Position numbers and translations under genes: made by a program. A model generated the notes under the pieces. The model saw nothing but the letters and a program-made list of their open reading frames with translations, ran no database searches and had not been told where the DNA came from. Below are positions 18,233-27,770 of a stretch of DNA of 64,000 nt, one piece after another (positions within the stretch are counted from its first letter, which is position 1; the number at the start of each line of letters is the position of its first letter). The DNA comes from Azospirillum picis (GTDB lineage: Bacteria; Pseudomonadota; Alphaproteobacteria; Azospirillales; Azospirillaceae), in assembly GCF_017876115.1 (NCBI RefSeq), contig NZ_JAGINO010000003.1:310001-374000 (forward strand). The letters run 5' to 3'.

Positions 18233-19219
18233 CTACGCCTTGCCCACCAGCGCCGCCCGCGACCAGGGCCGGAGCTGGGCCAGCGCCTCCAGCACCATCG
18301 GCCCGGCGATGCCGGCCAGCAGCGCCGCGCAGAAGACGAGGCCGTCCCCGGCCCCCAGCTTGTGAAGCACCACCCGCGCCGCCGCGGCGAACATCGCGTG
18401 GTAGAGATAGATCGCGTAGGACGACTTGCCGACGGTCCGGAAGGTCCGGCTGTGCGGCATGGCGTGGAGCAGTGTCACGGCGCCGCCCATGCCGCACAGC
18501 AGCGCGACGCTGCTGTTCCAGCCGAAATGCGGCAGAAGCCCCCACAGCGACGCCTGGTGCAGTGCCACCCCGAGCCCCAGCGCCACGCCGGCCACCCCCA
18601 GCAGCGCCCGCACCGGCACCAGCGAACGGAAGCGCGTGACGCCGACACCGAGCAGGAAATGCGGGAAGAGGAAGCACGCCTCGTTCACCGAGAAGACGTT
18701 GGCTTCGGTATGGACCGTCAGGCAGGCGGCAACGGCGGCGGCCATGGCCAGGGCGAATCCGAGCGGCCGCTCGATCAGCCGCAGGGCGTCGAGCAGGCCG
18801 ACCGCGGCGAAGATCAGGAACAGCGCCTGCAGGTACCAGAAATGCGCATAGGGGAAGACATAGATCTGCCACATCGAGTCGGGAGCGCCGGTGGCATGGG
18901 CGCCCGGCGTCTTGGTTTGCAGCAGGTAGAAGGCCGCAGATACCAGCAGGAACGGCAGGCCCAGGCGCCGCAGCTTCTTCAGGAAGAAGGTCGAAAGCTG
19001 GTCTGCCCGCGCCGGCTTCAGGGCGTAGACCAGGCCGGAGATGAAGGTGAAGAGCGGCATGCGGATCAGCTCGAAGCTGTCCGTCGCATAGCGGTAGATC
19101 GACCCGTCGGACACCTGCATGCCCGATCCGGGGATCCCGACCACGTGATAGGCGACCAGCAGGATGCAGGCCAGCCCCCTCAACTCCACGACATTGTATG
19201 GCAACGCGGTGTTGCGCAT
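18233..19219 (-). CDS. Acyltransferase 3 family membrane protein
   Basis: 328 residues from ATG 19219, which has GGGGGAAG upstream; the longer open frame adds a low-complexity stretch. It starts with the family's typical N-terminus (VELRGLACILLVAYHVVG), including the conserved R and the catalytic-type H in the first helix, followed by about ten membrane helices and the late motif SSYAIYLYHAMF. Such enzymes O-acylate sugars, exopolysaccharide or lipids on the outer side of the inner membrane. The acceptor cannot be told, as no glycan cluster is adjacent. Confidence 0.88.
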   Translation of the reverse strand: MRNTALPYNVVELRGLACILLVAYHVVGIPGSGMQVSDGSIYRYATDSFELIRMPLFTFISGLVYALKPARADQLSTFFLKKLRRLGLPFLLVSAAFYLLQTKTPGAHATGAPDSMWQIYVFPYAHFWYLQALFLIFAAVGLLDALRLIERPLGFALAMAAAVAACLTVHTEANVFSVNEACFLFPHFLLGVGVTRFRSLVPVRALLGVAGVALGLGVALHQASLWGLLPHFGWNSSVALLCGMGGAVTLLHAMPHSRTFRTVGKSSYAIYLYHAMFAAAARVVLHKLGAGDGLVFCAALLAGIAGPMVLEALAQLRPWSRAALVGKA

Positions 19220-19636
19220 GATCTTCCCCCCAGGCGCCGCCGTGGCGCCGGTTGCGATGGCTGCCCGGCCCCGCCCCAGCGGGAGCGTTGCCGGTGGCGA
19301 CCAGCGCAACATGGCAATCGCAGCTCTGGATTGCACTTGGTTCAAATGTGGAGCAACTTTATCCTGAGCGATAGCCGAGGTGGCGCTGGCGTTACCCAGC
19401 AGAGGCCGAGCTGGCCAAAGGGGGCCGGCCGCGACGCTCCCCATCCCCTCCACCCGCGCCGTTTCGATCGCGCTGGAGCTGTCCCTAATTTCCCTTGCTA
19501 CCCCGGCCGGCCTGTGCATACTGCGCCGCTTCATAACTCCTTGCCGGCGGTCCGCCGTCGGCTAGGCCCGGGCGGCTGACCCGATCCATGAGGGATCTGA
19601 CCCAGCGCCGGACCATGAACAGCCATGGGGAGTGCA
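19220..19636. other. Divergent intergenic region upstream of rpsF and the acyltransferase
   Basis: 417 bases between divergent genes, expected to contain the ribosomal-protein operon promoter. No clean -35/-10 pair could be assigned, although 19335-19375 is locally AT-rich. Long frames crossing it are shadows of the acyltransferase frame. Confidence 0.4.
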
Positions 19637-20077
19637 ATGGCACTTTACGAGTGCGTGCTGATCGCACGCCAGGACATCTCGGCCGCCCAGGCCGAGCAGC
19701 TCACCGAGCAGTTCTCGCAGATCGTCCGTGACAACGGCGGCACGATCGCCAAGAACGAGTACTGGGGTCTGAAGACCCTCACCTACAAGATCAAGAAGAA
19801 CCGCAAGGGTCATTACACCCTGCTGAACATCGACGCGCCGGCCGCCGCCGTCGCCGAGATGGAGCGGAACATGACCATCAGCGAAGACGTCCTGCGCTTC
19901 ATGACCGTCCGCGTCGACAGCCTCGATGCGAACCCGTCGGCGATGATGCAGAGCCGCAACGAGCGTGGCGAGCGCGGTGAGCGCGGCGACCGCGGTCCGC
20001 GCCGCTTCGACGACCGCGGCCCGCGTCCGCCGCGCCGCCAGGAAAACGTTGCCGCCGCCGAAGGGGAGACCGCGTAA
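19637..20077 (+). CDS. rpsF: 30S ribosomal protein S6
   Basis: 146 residues from the ATG at 19637, with GGGGAG upstream. Starts [15 protein letters not shown], typical of S6, which binds the central domain of 16S rRNA as a dimer with S18. The fold is complete by about residue 95; the remaining 50 residues are an R/G/P-rich tail (repeats of RGERGD type), longer than in enterobacteria but common in alphaproteobacteria. The stop abuts the start of rpsR. Confidence 0.97.
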   Translation: MALYECVLIARQDISAAQAEQLTEQFSQIVRDNGGTIAKNEYWGLKTLTYKIKKNRKGHYTLLNIDAPAAAVAEMERNMTISEDVLRFMTVRVDSLDANPSAMMQSRNERGERGERGDRGPRRFDDRGPRPPRRQENVAAAEGETA

Positions 20078-20347
20078 ATGAGCGACAAGCAGACCACGGC
20101 CGCTCCGGCCCGCACCGGCGGTGCCCGTCGCCCGTTCTTCCGCCGCCGCAAGACCTGCCCGTTCTCCGGCGCGAACGCTCCGGCGATCGACTACAAGGAC
20201 GTCAAGCTGCTGTCGCGCTTCATCTCCGAGCGCGGCAAGATCGTCCCGAGCCGCATCACCGCGGTCTCGACGAAGAAGCAGCGTGAGCTGGCCCGCGCCA
20301 TCAAGCGCGCCCGTTTCCTGGCCCTTCTCCCCTACGTGGTGAAGTAA
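20078..20347 (+). CDS. rpsR: 30S ribosomal protein S18
   Basis: 89 residues, beginning immediately after the rpsF stop codon. A disordered N-terminus rich in A/R precedes the core [29 protein letters not shown] and [20 protein letters not shown], all standard for S18, which pairs with S6 on the platform of the small subunit. Confidence 0.98.
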   Translation: MSDKQTTAAPARTGGARRPFFRRRKTCPFSGANAPAIDYKDVKLLSRFISERGKIVPSRITAVSTKKQRELARAIKRARFLALLPYVVK

Positions 20348-20377
20348 GCCCGGCAACGGCCGAATATCTTCGGCGAC

Positions 20378-20403
20378 GGTTTCTCAAGGAAGGTTTCTCA
20401 AGG
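20378..20403 (+). repeat. 14-bp tandem duplication before DUF2232 gene
   Basis: GGTTTCTCAAGG occurs at 20378-20389 and 20392-20403 in tandem, placing two AAGG-type sequences before the ATG at 20412. It looks like a slippage duplication of the ribosome-site region in the rpsR-DUF2232 spacer. Confidence 0.6.
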
Positions 20404-20411
20404 GGTTCCCA

Positions 20412-21371
20412 ATGGCCCTGGGTCCGGCCCTGCCGGTGGTGGTCGCCGTCGGCGGCGGTCTGGTCAGCGCGGCCTTCTACCTGTCGGTGATGTTCGGCGG
20501 TATGGGTGCGCTGATCCTGGGCTACCTGGCTCCGTTGCCATTGTTCCTGACGGGGCTGTGGCTCGGGACGCCCGCCGTCGTGCTTGCCGGCCTTGCCGGC
20601 GGTGCATCGGTGTTCATGGGAACCTCCGGCAGCGCGCTGGTGGGATTGTCCTACCTGGTGACCGGGGCTGCCCCGGCCATCCTGGTGGTCCGGCAGTCCC
20701 TGCTGGCGCGCCTGCGCGAGGATGGAAACCTCGAATGGTATCCGCCCGGACGGGTCCTGATGGGCCTGACCGGGCTGGGGGTGGCGGCGCTGCTCGCCGC
20801 GGTGATCCTGACGTTCGACCAGCCCGGCGGGCTGGAAGGAATGATGCGTCAGACGCTGGCCCGGATTTTCGAGCCGGCGTTCCGCATGCAGGGCCAGGAG
20901 GCCCCGGATCCCGCGGATTTCTGGGTGGCTGCCATCCTGCCGGGACTGGTGGCGGTGTCATGGCTTGTCATGACCATCGTCAACGCAGTGCTGGCGCAGG
21001 GGGCGCTGATGCGGTTCGGCCGCAACCGGCGTCCCGCGATGCGCCTGGCAGAGCTGGAGTTGCCGAACTGGCTGGCACCGCTGTTCGCGGTGTCGGTCCT
21101 GGCGGCGACGGCCGCACCGGGAACCGCAGGGTTCCTGGCGGTCAATCTGGCGCTGATCCTGGCGGTACCGTTCGCCTTCGCCGGGCTTTCGGTGGTCCAT
21201 GTAGTCGCCAGCCGGCGGTCGGCACGCACGCTGATCCTGGTCGGCTTCTACATGATGCTGTTTCTCTTCGGGTGGCCGATCCTGCTTTTGGTCGGCCTGG
21301 GCATGATCGAGCAATGGATCGGGCTGCGCCGCCGGTTTTCCCCCGCGGCCCCCGGTCAGGAGGACGAGTGA
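20412..21371 (+). CDS. DUF2232 membrane protein in the S6-S18-L9 operon
   Basis: 319 residues with about eight hydrophobic helices and a short charged C-terminus. Family DUF2232 (YybS-like) is typically found between rpsR and rplI, as here. The role is unknown; it is weakly related to membrane substrate-binding components of ECF-type transporters. The stop codon overlaps the rplI start by one base (TGATG), so the two are translationally coupled. Confidence 0.9.
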   Translation: MALGPALPVVVAVGGGLVSAAFYLSVMFGGMGALILGYLAPLPLFLTGLWLGTPAVVLAGLAGGASVFMGTSGSALVGLSYLVTGAAPAILVVRQSLLARLREDGNLEWYPPGRVLMGLTGLGVAALLAAVILTFDQPGGLEGMMRQTLARIFEPAFRMQGQEAPDPADFWVAAILPGLVAVSWLVMTIVNAVLAQGALMRFGRNRRPAMRLAELELPNWLAPLFAVSVLAATAAPGTAGFLAVNLALILAVPFAFAGLSVVHVVASRRSARTLILVGFYMMLFLFGWPILLLVGLGMIEQWIGLRRRFSPAAPGQEDE

Positions 21372-21934
21372 TGGAAGTTATTCTGCTGGAGCGGGTCGAG
21401 AAGCTCGGCCAGATGGGCCAGGTCGTGAAGGTTCGGCCCGGCTTCGCCCGCAACTATCTGCTGCCGCAGAAGAAGGCCATGCGCGCCACCAAGGCGAACC
21501 TGGCGGTCTTCGAGAAGCAGAAGGCCCACCTTGAGGCGATGAACCTCGAGCGCCGCAAGGACGCCGAGCAGGTCGCCGGCAAGATGACCGACGTGACGGT
21601 GGTCGTCATCCGCCAGGCCGCCGAGACCGGCGTGCTCTACGGTTCGGTGACCACCCGCGACGTCGCCGATGCCCTGACCGCGGCCGGCTATTCGGTCGAC
21701 CGCAAGCAGGTCCAGATCGACACCCCGATCAAGACGCTGGGGCTGTTCAAGCTGCGCGTCGTCCTGCATCCGGAAGTGTCGATCACCGTCACGGTGAACG
21801 TCGCCCGGTCGGCCGAAGAGGCCGAACTGCAGGCCCAGCGCGGTGGCATGATCACCGCCGCCGACCTGCGCGACGACGACGAGGAAGAAGAGACCTTCGT
21901 CGAAGAGACCGCGACCGAAGAGGAGCAGGGCTGA
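21371..21934 (+). CDS. rplI: 50S ribosomal protein L9
   Basis: 187 residues from the ATG overlapping the DUF2232 stop. The N-terminal rRNA-binding domain reads [20 protein letters not shown] and [15 protein letters not shown], followed by the long connecting helix and the C-terminal domain (about 75-150). The C-terminus has an acidic extension of about 35 residues (DDDEEEE), commonly seen in alphaproteobacterial L9. A strong terminator follows at 21998. Confidence 0.97.
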   Translation: MEVILLERVEKLGQMGQVVKVRPGFARNYLLPQKKAMRATKANLAVFEKQKAHLEAMNLERRKDAEQVAGKMTDVTVVVIRQAAETGVLYGSVTTRDVADALTAAGYSVDRKQVQIDTPIKTLGLFKLRVVLHPEVSITVTVNVARSAEEAELQAQRGGMITAADLRDDDEEEETFVEETATEEEQG

Positions 21935-21997
21935 CCGCCCTGCCCCGCAGCGGCGACCGGATAGCCGGCGCCGCTGCATCGTCGCACCGCTCGTCCG

Positions 21998-22033
21998 AAA
22001 GCCGCCCGCCCCGTCCGGGGCCGGGCGGCTTTT
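21998..22033 (+). terminator. Rho-independent terminator of the rpsF-rplI operon
   Basis: AAAGCCGCCCG at 21998-22008 pairs perfectly with CGGGCGGCTTT at 22022-22032 around a 13-base loop, ending in TTTT. It lies 63 bases after the rplI stop. Confidence 0.85.
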
Positions 22034-22187
22034 CGCATTCCCGGCCCGTGAGCGTTTGCGCGCTCCTCCGGTCGACAGGCAAGAGGTCAGCGATGTCCGA
22101 ATTGGGTAGCAGTCCTGACCGATTGCCAGATTGTCGCACCCCTCCCTGCGCGTCATCCTTGAACCGGCACCGCGCAAGGAGTTCGGT

Positions 22188-23459
22188 ATGCTATTGGTTC
22201 GTCTGCTGGCCGCCGCCATGGGCGACGAAACGCTCGACCTCGTCACCGCCGATGGAAAGCGTCACAGGATCGGATCGGGTCCGCCGAAGCTGACCATCCG
22301 GCTGCACGATCGCGCGATCGAACGCGAGTTGATCGTGAACCCCCGCCTGAAGTTCGGCGAAGCCTTCATGGACGGCCGGATGACCATCGAGGGGGGAACC
22401 ATCTATGACCTGCTCGCGATGGTGATGAGCGGCGCCGAGGTCCAGGGCGCGCTCGGCCGCATGGCGGAGTCTGTGGCGCCGCTGCTGCGCCGCCTTCAGC
22501 AGTACAATCCCATGCGCCGGTCGCGGCACAACGTCGAGCACCACTACAACCTGTCCAAGGAGCTGTACCAGCTCTTCCTCGACCGCGACATGCAGTATTC
22601 CTGCGCCTATTTCCCGACGCCCGGCATTTCGCTGGACGACGCGCAGGAAGCCAAGAAGCGGCACATCGCCGCCAAGCTCCTGCTGGAGCCGGGCGTCCGG
22701 GTCCTGGACATCGGTTGCGGCTGGGGCGGCATGGCGCTGTATCTGGCCAGGCACACCGGCGCCAGGGTCACCGGCATCACCCTGTCATCGGAGCAGTTGG
22801 CGGTTGCCCAGGGCCGGGCGCGGGACGCCGGGCTTGAGGATCTGGTGACCTTCGAGTTGCGCGACTACCGCGAGTTCGCCGCAGCCAACCGCGGCGCCTT
22901 CGACCGCATCGTGTCGGTGGGCATGTTCGAGCATGTCGGCGTGCCGCATTACCGCGATTATTTCAACGCCGTCCGCGACATGCTGCACGAGGACGGCGTG
23001 GCGCTGATCCATTCGATCGGGCGGCTGGACGGGCCGGGCAGCACCAATGCCTGGATGCGCAAGTACATCTTCCCCGGCGGCTATTCGCCCGCCCTGTCGG
23101 AAGTCCTGCCGGTCATCGAGAAATCGGGCCTGCTGACCACCGACGTCGAGGTGCTGCGGCTGCACTACGCCGAAACGCTGCGCCATTGGCGCCAGCGCTT
23201 CGACGCCCGGCGCGACGAGGTGCGGGCGCTGTACGACGAGCGATTCTGCCGGATGTGGGATTTCTACCTCGCCGGCTCCGAACTGGCTTTCCGGCTTCAG
23301 GGCCACATGGTGTTCCAGGTGCAGGTCGCCCGCTCCCTCAACGCCGTTCCGCTGACCCGAGACTACATGCTGGACGCCGAGCGCGAGCTTGCCGCCAAGG
23401 CCGGCAGCGTGCCGGCGCCCCCCCGGTCGATGTGCGCTGCGGAGTCGGCCGCGGAGTGA
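22188..23459 (+). CDS. cfa: Cyclopropane-fatty-acyl-phospholipid synthase
   Basis: Uses S-adenosylmethionine to turn cis double bonds of membrane phospholipid acyl chains into cyclopropane rings, usually in stationary phase or under stress. 423 residues from the ATG at 22188 (AAGGAG 7 bases upstream); an in-frame ATG at 22131 is less likely. An N-terminal lipid-binding domain (about 1-120) precedes the methyltransferase fold with motif I VLDIGCGWGGMA and the family signatures YSCAYF and SVGMFEHVG. It lies alone between two terminator-bounded units. Confidence 0.93.
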   Translation: MLLVRLLAAAMGDETLDLVTADGKRHRIGSGPPKLTIRLHDRAIERELIVNPRLKFGEAFMDGRMTIEGGTIYDLLAMVMSGAEVQGALGRMAESVAPLLRRLQQYNPMRRSRHNVEHHYNLSKELYQLFLDRDMQYSCAYFPTPGISLDDAQEAKKRHIAAKLLLEPGVRVLDIGCGWGGMALYLARHTGARVTGITLSSEQLAVAQGRARDAGLEDLVTFELRDYREFAAANRGAFDRIVSVGMFEHVGVPHYRDYFNAVRDMLHEDGVALIHSIGRLDGPGSTNAWMRKYIFPGGYSPALSEVLPVIEKSGLLTTDVEVLRLHYAETLRHWRQRFDARRDEVRALYDERFCRMWDFYLAGSELAFRLQGHMVFQVQVARSLNAVPLTRDYMLDAERELAAKAGSVPAPPRSMCAAESAAE

Positions 23460-23807
23460 ACCGCCCTGGGGATGGCGGCCGCTGCCGCGGCGGACGGCTC
23501 CGCCCGTCGCGCGCGGCATTCGGCCGTCGCCACGGCCCCGGCCGGGTAACCGGTAATACCAATTGATCATCATCGCCGGCCAAACCGCTGCTTTGCAAGC
23601 AGATTCCTGCGACATCGGCGCCGGAGACCGCCGCCGTGCCTTCCTTTCGGCAACGTGGCGATGCTATATAACCGCGATTGATTTCCGCCCGGGGTACCGG
23701 GGAGCCACCCATGCGGCATGCTCCCCGGCAACAAGCGCCCGCTGGACGACGCGCCCGGCTCCCAAGGAATGACACCGCCCTTACCCGTTCGGGGAGATCT
23801 CGCACCA
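23460..23807. other. Intergenic region upstream of icd
   Basis: 348 bases. GC-rich at first, with a local AT-rich stretch near 23660-23690 (TATATA at 23665-23670) that is a candidate -10 region for icd; no good -35 box was found. No gene is supported; the in-frame extension of icd upstream of 23808 lacks family similarity. Confidence 0.4.
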
Positions 23808-25031
23808 ATGACCAAGATCAAGGTAGCCAATCCGATCGTCGAACTCGACGGCGACGAGATGACGCGCATCATCTGGCAGTTCATCAAAGACAAGCTGATC
23901 CTGCCCTACCTCGACATCGACCTGAAGTACTACGACCTCGGCATCGAGAACCGGGACAAGACCGACGACAAGGTCACCGTCGAGTCCGCGAACGCCATCA
24001 AGCAGTATGGCGTCGGCGTGAAGTGCGCGACCATCACCCCGGACGAGGCGCGGGTGAAGGAGTTCAACCTCAAGAAGATGTGGAAGTCGCCGAATGGCAC
24101 GATCCGCAACATCCTGGGCGGCACCGTCTTCCGCGAGCCGATCGTCTGCTCGAACGTCCCGCGCTACGTGCCGGGCTGGACCAAGCCGATCATCATCGGC
24201 CGTCACGCCTTCGGCGACCAGTACAAGGCCACCGACTTCGTCGTTCCGGGTCCGGGCAAGCTGACCATCAAGTGGGAAGCGGCCGAGGGCGGCGAGAAGA
24301 TCGAGCATGAGGTCTACGACTTCCCCGGCGCCGGCGTGGCGATGGGCATGTACAACCTCGACGAGTCGATCGAGGGCTTCGCCCATTCCAGCTTCATGTA
24401 CGGCCTGGAGCGCGGCTACTCGGTCTATCTGTCGACGAAGAACACGATCCTGAAGGCCTATGACGGCCGCTTCAAGGACATCTTCCAGAAGATCTTCGAC
24501 GAAACCTACGCCGACCAGTTCAAGGCCAAGGGCCTGGTCTACGAGCACCGCCTGATCGACGACATGGTCGCATCGGCCCTGAAGTGGGAAGGCGGCTTCG
24601 TCTGGGCCTGCAAGAACTACGACGGCGACGTGGAGTCGGACGTGGTGGCGCAGGGCTTCGGCTCGCTCGGCCTGATGACCTCGGTGCTGGTGACGCCGGA
24701 CGGCAAGACCGTCGAGGCCGAGGCCGCCCACGGCACGGTGACCCGCCACTACCGCGAGCACCAGAAGGGCAAGGAAACCTCGACCAACCCGATCGCGTCG
24801 ATCTACGCCTGGACGCAGGGCCTGGCCTATCGCGGCAAGTTCGACAACACGCCGGACGTCGTCAAGTTCGCCCAGACGCTTGAGCGCGTCTGCGTCGAGA
24901 CCGTCGAATCCGGCTACATGACCAAGGATCTCGCCATCCTGATCGGCCCGCAGCAGCCGTGGCTGACCACCAAGCAGTTCCTGGACAAGCTGTCCGACAA
25001 CCTCGAGAAGAAGATGGCCGCCTGGTCGTAA
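23808..25031 (+). CDS. icd: NADP-dependent isocitrate dehydrogenase, dimeric eukaryotic-like type
   Basis: TCA-cycle oxidative decarboxylation of isocitrate to 2-oxoglutarate, generating NADPH. 407 residues from the ATG at 23808 (GGGGAG upstream). The isocitrate-binding residues fall at the same numbers as in human IDH1: S94, N96, R100, R109 and R132 (in GRHAFGDQY). The cofactor segment [12 protein letters not shown] is also present. This is the short homodimeric subfamily usual in alphaproteobacteria. A second, different isocitrate dehydrogenase is at 29213-30658. A strong terminator follows at 25106. Confidence 0.96.
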   Translation: MTKIKVANPIVELDGDEMTRIIWQFIKDKLILPYLDIDLKYYDLGIENRDKTDDKVTVESANAIKQYGVGVKCATITPDEARVKEFNLKKMWKSPNGTIRNILGGTVFREPIVCSNVPRYVPGWTKPIIIGRHAFGDQYKATDFVVPGPGKLTIKWEAAEGGEKIEHEVYDFPGAGVAMGMYNLDESIEGFAHSSFMYGLERGYSVYLSTKNTILKAYDGRFKDIFQKIFDETYADQFKAKGLVYEHRLIDDMVASALKWEGGFVWACKNYDGDVESDVVAQGFGSLGLMTSVLVTPDGKTVEAEAAHGTVTRHYREHQKGKETSTNPIASIYAWTQGLAYRGKFDNTPDVVKFAQTLERVCVETVESGYMTKDLAILIGPQQPWLTTKQFLDKLSDNLEKKMAAWS

Positions 25032-25105
25032 GACCACCGGCCTCGACATCGAGGGTGCGACGCCGCGTCCGGGTCAAACCGGACCGCGGGTCGGCTAGGG
25101 TTCGG

Positions 25106-25134
25106 GCGGGGAGTTTCGGCTCCCCGCTTTTTTT
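25106..25134 (+). terminator. Rho-independent terminator of icd
   Basis: GCGGGGAG at 25106-25113 pairs with CTCCCCGC at 25120-25127 around a 6-base loop, followed by seven T residues (25128-25134). Confidence 0.92.
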
Positions 25135-25159
25135 ATTGCTTCAGGAAGGACCCAAGCCG

Positions 25160-25540
25160 ATGCCCACCGAACTGTTCCGCGTCGCCGTCGTCGGCGCCGG
25201 CGAGACCGGCACGCCGCTGCTGCGCAAGCTGCTGGACGCGCCCTTCGTCGAGGTGGCAGGCGTCGCCGATCTCGACCCCGATGTGGCGGGCATGCGCCTC
25301 GCCCGTGAACGCGGTGTCCGGACGACCACCAACCTGATGGATCTGGCCGGGATGGGCGAGGCGCTCGACGTGCTGATCGACGTCACCGGCGTTCCCGCCG
25401 TCCGCGAGTCCCTGCGCAAGGCGATGCAGGACACCGGCAACCACCATACGGTCATCGTGCACGAGGTGGTCGTGCAGCTCATGCTGTCGCTGCTGCACGG
25501 CGATCTGGTCCAACTGAAGCACGACACCACCGACTATTGA
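25160..25540 (+). CDS. Stand-alone NAD(P)-binding Rossmann-fold protein
   Basis: 126 residues from an ATG with CAGGAAGGA upstream, 26 bases after the icd terminator. Residues 7-40 form a classical Rossmann start: FRVAVVGAGETGTPLLRKL followed by acidic VADLD at the end of strand 2, a pattern seen in homoserine-dehydrogenase-like and dihydrodipicolinate-reductase-like enzymes. The protein ends right after one Rossmann unit, with no catalytic domain. It could be a redox or NAD-sensing module or a partner subunit. No exact family could be named. Confidence 0.7.
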   Translation: MPTELFRVAVVGAGETGTPLLRKLLDAPFVEVAGVADLDPDVAGMRLARERGVRTTTNLMDLAGMGEALDVLIDVTGVPAVRESLRKAMQDTGNHHTVIVHEVVVQLMLSLLHGDLVQLKHDTTDY

Positions 25541-25636
25541 GGCGGCTGCCGGCGCCATTGCCCCCGGAGCGAAAAGCCGCATGATGCGGATGGGGGCACC
25601 CCGGCGGTGCCCATCCTCGAACGGAGCGGTCCACCG

Positions 25637-26608
25637 ATGGATCTCGGGTTATTCGTCATCGCGGCTTTCATCCTGGTCGTCGTCCTGGCGATAACCAGCG
25701 TCCGGATCGTTCCGCAGGGCTTCAATCACATCGTCGAACGGCTGGGCCGCTACCAGGAAACGCTGTCGCCGGGCTTCAACGTGATCTTCCCGGTCATCAG
25801 TTCGGTCCGCGCGAAGGTCGACATGCGCGAGACGGTGGTCGACGTTCCGGAGCAGAGCGTCATCACCAAGGACAATGCCGCCGTGGTCGCCGACGGCGTT
25901 CTCTATTTCCAGGTTCTCGATCCGGTCAAGGCGACCTACGAGGTCAGCGACCTGCAACGGGCGATCCAGACGCTGGCGATGACCACCACCCGCACGGTGA
26001 TGGGATCCATGGACCTGGACGAGTTGCTGAGCCAGCGCGAGGCGATCAATGCCAGCCTGCTTCGTGCGGTCGACGAGGCGACGGCCTCGTGGGGCGTGCG
26101 GGTGACGCGCATCGAACTGCGCGACATCACGCCGCCCGCCGACATCGTCCAGGCGATGGGCAGGCAGCTCAAGGCCGAGCGCGACCGCCGCGCCCAGATC
26201 CTGGAGGCCGACGCCGAGAAGGAGAGCCAGATCCGCATCGCCCAAGGCAAGCTGGAGGCTGCCAAGCTGGAGGCCGAGGCGCGCGAGCGCTTGGCAGAGG
26301 CGGAGGCCAAGGCCACCCGCCTGGTCTCGGAAGCGGTGGCGCAGGGGTCCACCCAGGCGCTCGGCTATTTCCTCGGCCAGAAATACATGGAGGCGCTGAA
26401 GGCGTTCGCCGTGTCGCCGAACCAGAAGACCATGGTGCTTCCGGTCGAGCTGGCCGGAGTCGCCGGCGCGCTCGCCGGGCTGAGCGAGCTGATGCGGGAG
26501 GCCGCACCGCCGCGCGATCCCGTACCGCCGCGCGGTGGCTCCCCGGTCCGGCCGGCGGCATCCGGCCCCTGGTCGGCGCCATCCGCACCGAAATCGGACG
26601 GGATCTGA
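25637..26608 (+). CDS. Stomatin/prohibitin-like SPFH protein (QmcA/paraslipin type)
   Basis: 323 residues from the ATG at 25637. A single N-terminal membrane helix (about 3-22) is followed by the SPFH domain (about 23-190; RIVPQGFNHIVERLGRY is typical) and a long E/A/K-rich coiled coil (about 185-240), then a proline-rich end. Such proteins form large membrane-associated rings or scaffolds at lipid microdomains. The nfeD-like gene starts two bases after the stop, the widely conserved SPFH-NfeD pairing. Confidence 0.93.
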   Translation: MDLGLFVIAAFILVVVLAITSVRIVPQGFNHIVERLGRYQETLSPGFNVIFPVISSVRAKVDMRETVVDVPEQSVITKDNAAVVADGVLYFQVLDPVKATYEVSDLQRAIQTLAMTTTRTVMGSMDLDELLSQREAINASLLRAVDEATASWGVRVTRIELRDITPPADIVQAMGRQLKAERDRRAQILEADAEKESQIRIAQGKLEAAKLEAEARERLAEAEAKATRLVSEAVAQGSTQALGYFLGQKYMEALKAFAVSPNQKTMVLPVELAGVAGALAGLSELMREAAPPRDPVPPRGGSPVRPAASGPWSAPSAPKSDGI

Positions 26609-26610
26609 CG

Positions 26611-27096
26611 ATGTCGCCGATGCTGTGGGGAGCGACCGGTGCGCTTCTGGTCGCCGCCGAACTGGTGGTCCCCGGCATCTTCCTGATCTGGTTCGGCGGC
26701 GCGGCGCTGCTGACCGGGCTGGTCGTCGCGCTGTCGGGCGACTGGGGGTTGGTCAACGAAGCCGCCTTCTTCACCATCGCGGCGGGCGCCGCGGTGTCGG
26801 CGGCCATCATCCTTGCCCGGCGGCGCAAGGGGGTGGCCGCGGCGGATGCCGGGCGCATCAACGACCGTGCGGGGCAACTCATCGGCCGTCAGGTCGTGCT
26901 GACCGAGGCGATCGTCAACGGCCACGGAAAACTGTTCGTCGGCGACACGCTGTGGCCGGTGGAAGGGCCGGACCGGCCGGCCGGCACGCCGATGGTCGTG
27001 GCCGGGCACAGCGGCATGGTGCTGGTGCTGCGCGAGGCGCCAGCGGGTGGAAACCCGCCGTGCCCTCCCCACCCCGTCGCGCAGGAGCGGGAGTAG
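26611..27096 (+). CDS. NfeD-family membrane protein (short form)
   Basis: 161 residues, beginning two bases after the SPFH gene. Two or three membrane helices (about 5-75) precede an OB-fold C-terminal domain (about 90-150; RAGQLIGRQ and GDTLWPVEG). The short form lacks the N-terminal serine-protease domain of long NfeD proteins. It is thought to work with the neighbouring stomatin-like protein in membrane organisation. A dispersed palindrome and a bidirectional terminator follow. Confidence 0.9.
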   Translation: MSPMLWGATGALLVAAELVVPGIFLIWFGGAALLTGLVVALSGDWGLVNEAAFFTIAAGAAVSAAIILARRRKGVAAADAGRINDRAGQLIGRQVVLTEAIVNGHGKLFVGDTLWPVEGPDRPAGTPMVVAGHSGMVLVLREAPAGGNPPCPPHPVAQERE

Positions 27097-27116
27097 GCCG
27101 CGGCGGCGCGCGCCAT

Positions 27117-27153
27117 AGAGTCTGTCTGGTGCTTATTGAAGCACCGGACAGAC
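27117..27153. repeat. Dispersed palindromic element, copy 1
   Basis: GTCTGTCT plus GGTGCTT (27120-27134) faces AAGCACC plus GGACAGAC (27139-27153) across the 4-base loop ATTG. The arms pair over 15 bases with one G-T wobble; the preceding AGA (27117-27119) resembles the flank of the second copy. The core GGTGCTTNTTGAAGCACC recurs at 44855-44872. It lies 20 bases past the nfeD stop and just before the shared terminator. Confidence 0.8.
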
Positions 27154-27171
27154 CCCGGAGCCCCGCCCAAC

Positions 27172-27209
27172 AAAAAGGCCCGCCTCTCCCTCGGAGAGCG
27201 GGCCTTTTT
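27172..27209. terminator. Bidirectional terminator between nfeD and gcrA
   Basis: AAAAAGGCCCG at 27172-27182 pairs with CGGGCCTTTTT at 27199-27209, extended inward by CTCTCC/GGAGAG with a one-base bulge. Tracts of five A and five T on either side let it serve both convergent genes. Confidence 0.88.
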
Positions 27210-27227
27210 GAATGGCCGTCCGCCCGT

Positions 27228-27596
27228 TCAGGCGGCGCCGACGTTGCGATCCTCGTCGCGCTTCTTGCTGCCGGAGGTCGGCTGGTAGGCGAGCGCCGCA
27301 TGCTCCGCGCAGTAGGGCATGCCCGACAGCGCCGTCTTGCCGCAGAAGTGGAAATCCTGGTGCTTGGGATCGCCCACCGGCCATTTGCACATCCGCTCCG
27401 TCAGGGCGAGGATGGTGGCGCCGCGGGTGGGCTTCTTCTTGATGGGTGACGGCCGGCCGGACAGACCCAGGCGATGGGCCTTGCCGATGACGGCGTTGCG
27501 GGTGATGTCTCCCAGCGTCTCGGCGATCTCGCTCGCGCTCAAACCCTGGGACCAGAGATCCTTGAGCTGTTGAATCCGCTCGTCCGTCCAACTCAT
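27228..27596 (-). CDS. gcrA: GcrA cell-cycle regulator
   Basis: 122 residues from the ATG at 27596. GcrA is an alphaproteobacterial co-activator that binds sigma-70 and CcrM-methylated GANTC sites to drive cell-cycle genes. The DNA-binding part MSWTDERIQQLKDLWSQGLS and ITRNAVIGKAHRLGLSGR is canonical. The C-terminal sigma-binding part has CKWPVGDP, FHFCG and YCAEHA. It converges on the nfeD gene over a shared terminator. Its presence supports the taxonomic assignment. Confidence 0.95.
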   Translation of the reverse strand: MSWTDERIQQLKDLWSQGLSASEIAETLGDITRNAVIGKAHRLGLSGRPSPIKKKPTRGATILALTERMCKWPVGDPKHQDFHFCGKTALSGMPYCAEHAALAYQPTSGSKKRDEDRNVGAA

Positions 27597-27770
27597 CCCC
27601 GAGTACTCCCGATCCGGTGTCCGGTTCTGCTGTGGCCGATGGGTCACGGTCTAGCGCCGATTTCCATAAGCCGCAACATTTTGTGCCAGCCGGAGACGAA
27701 GCTACCAGATGACGGCCGCTCACGGTAGAGGGGCGCGGCAACATTCCTGTTGATAACTCCGTGGGTAGAA

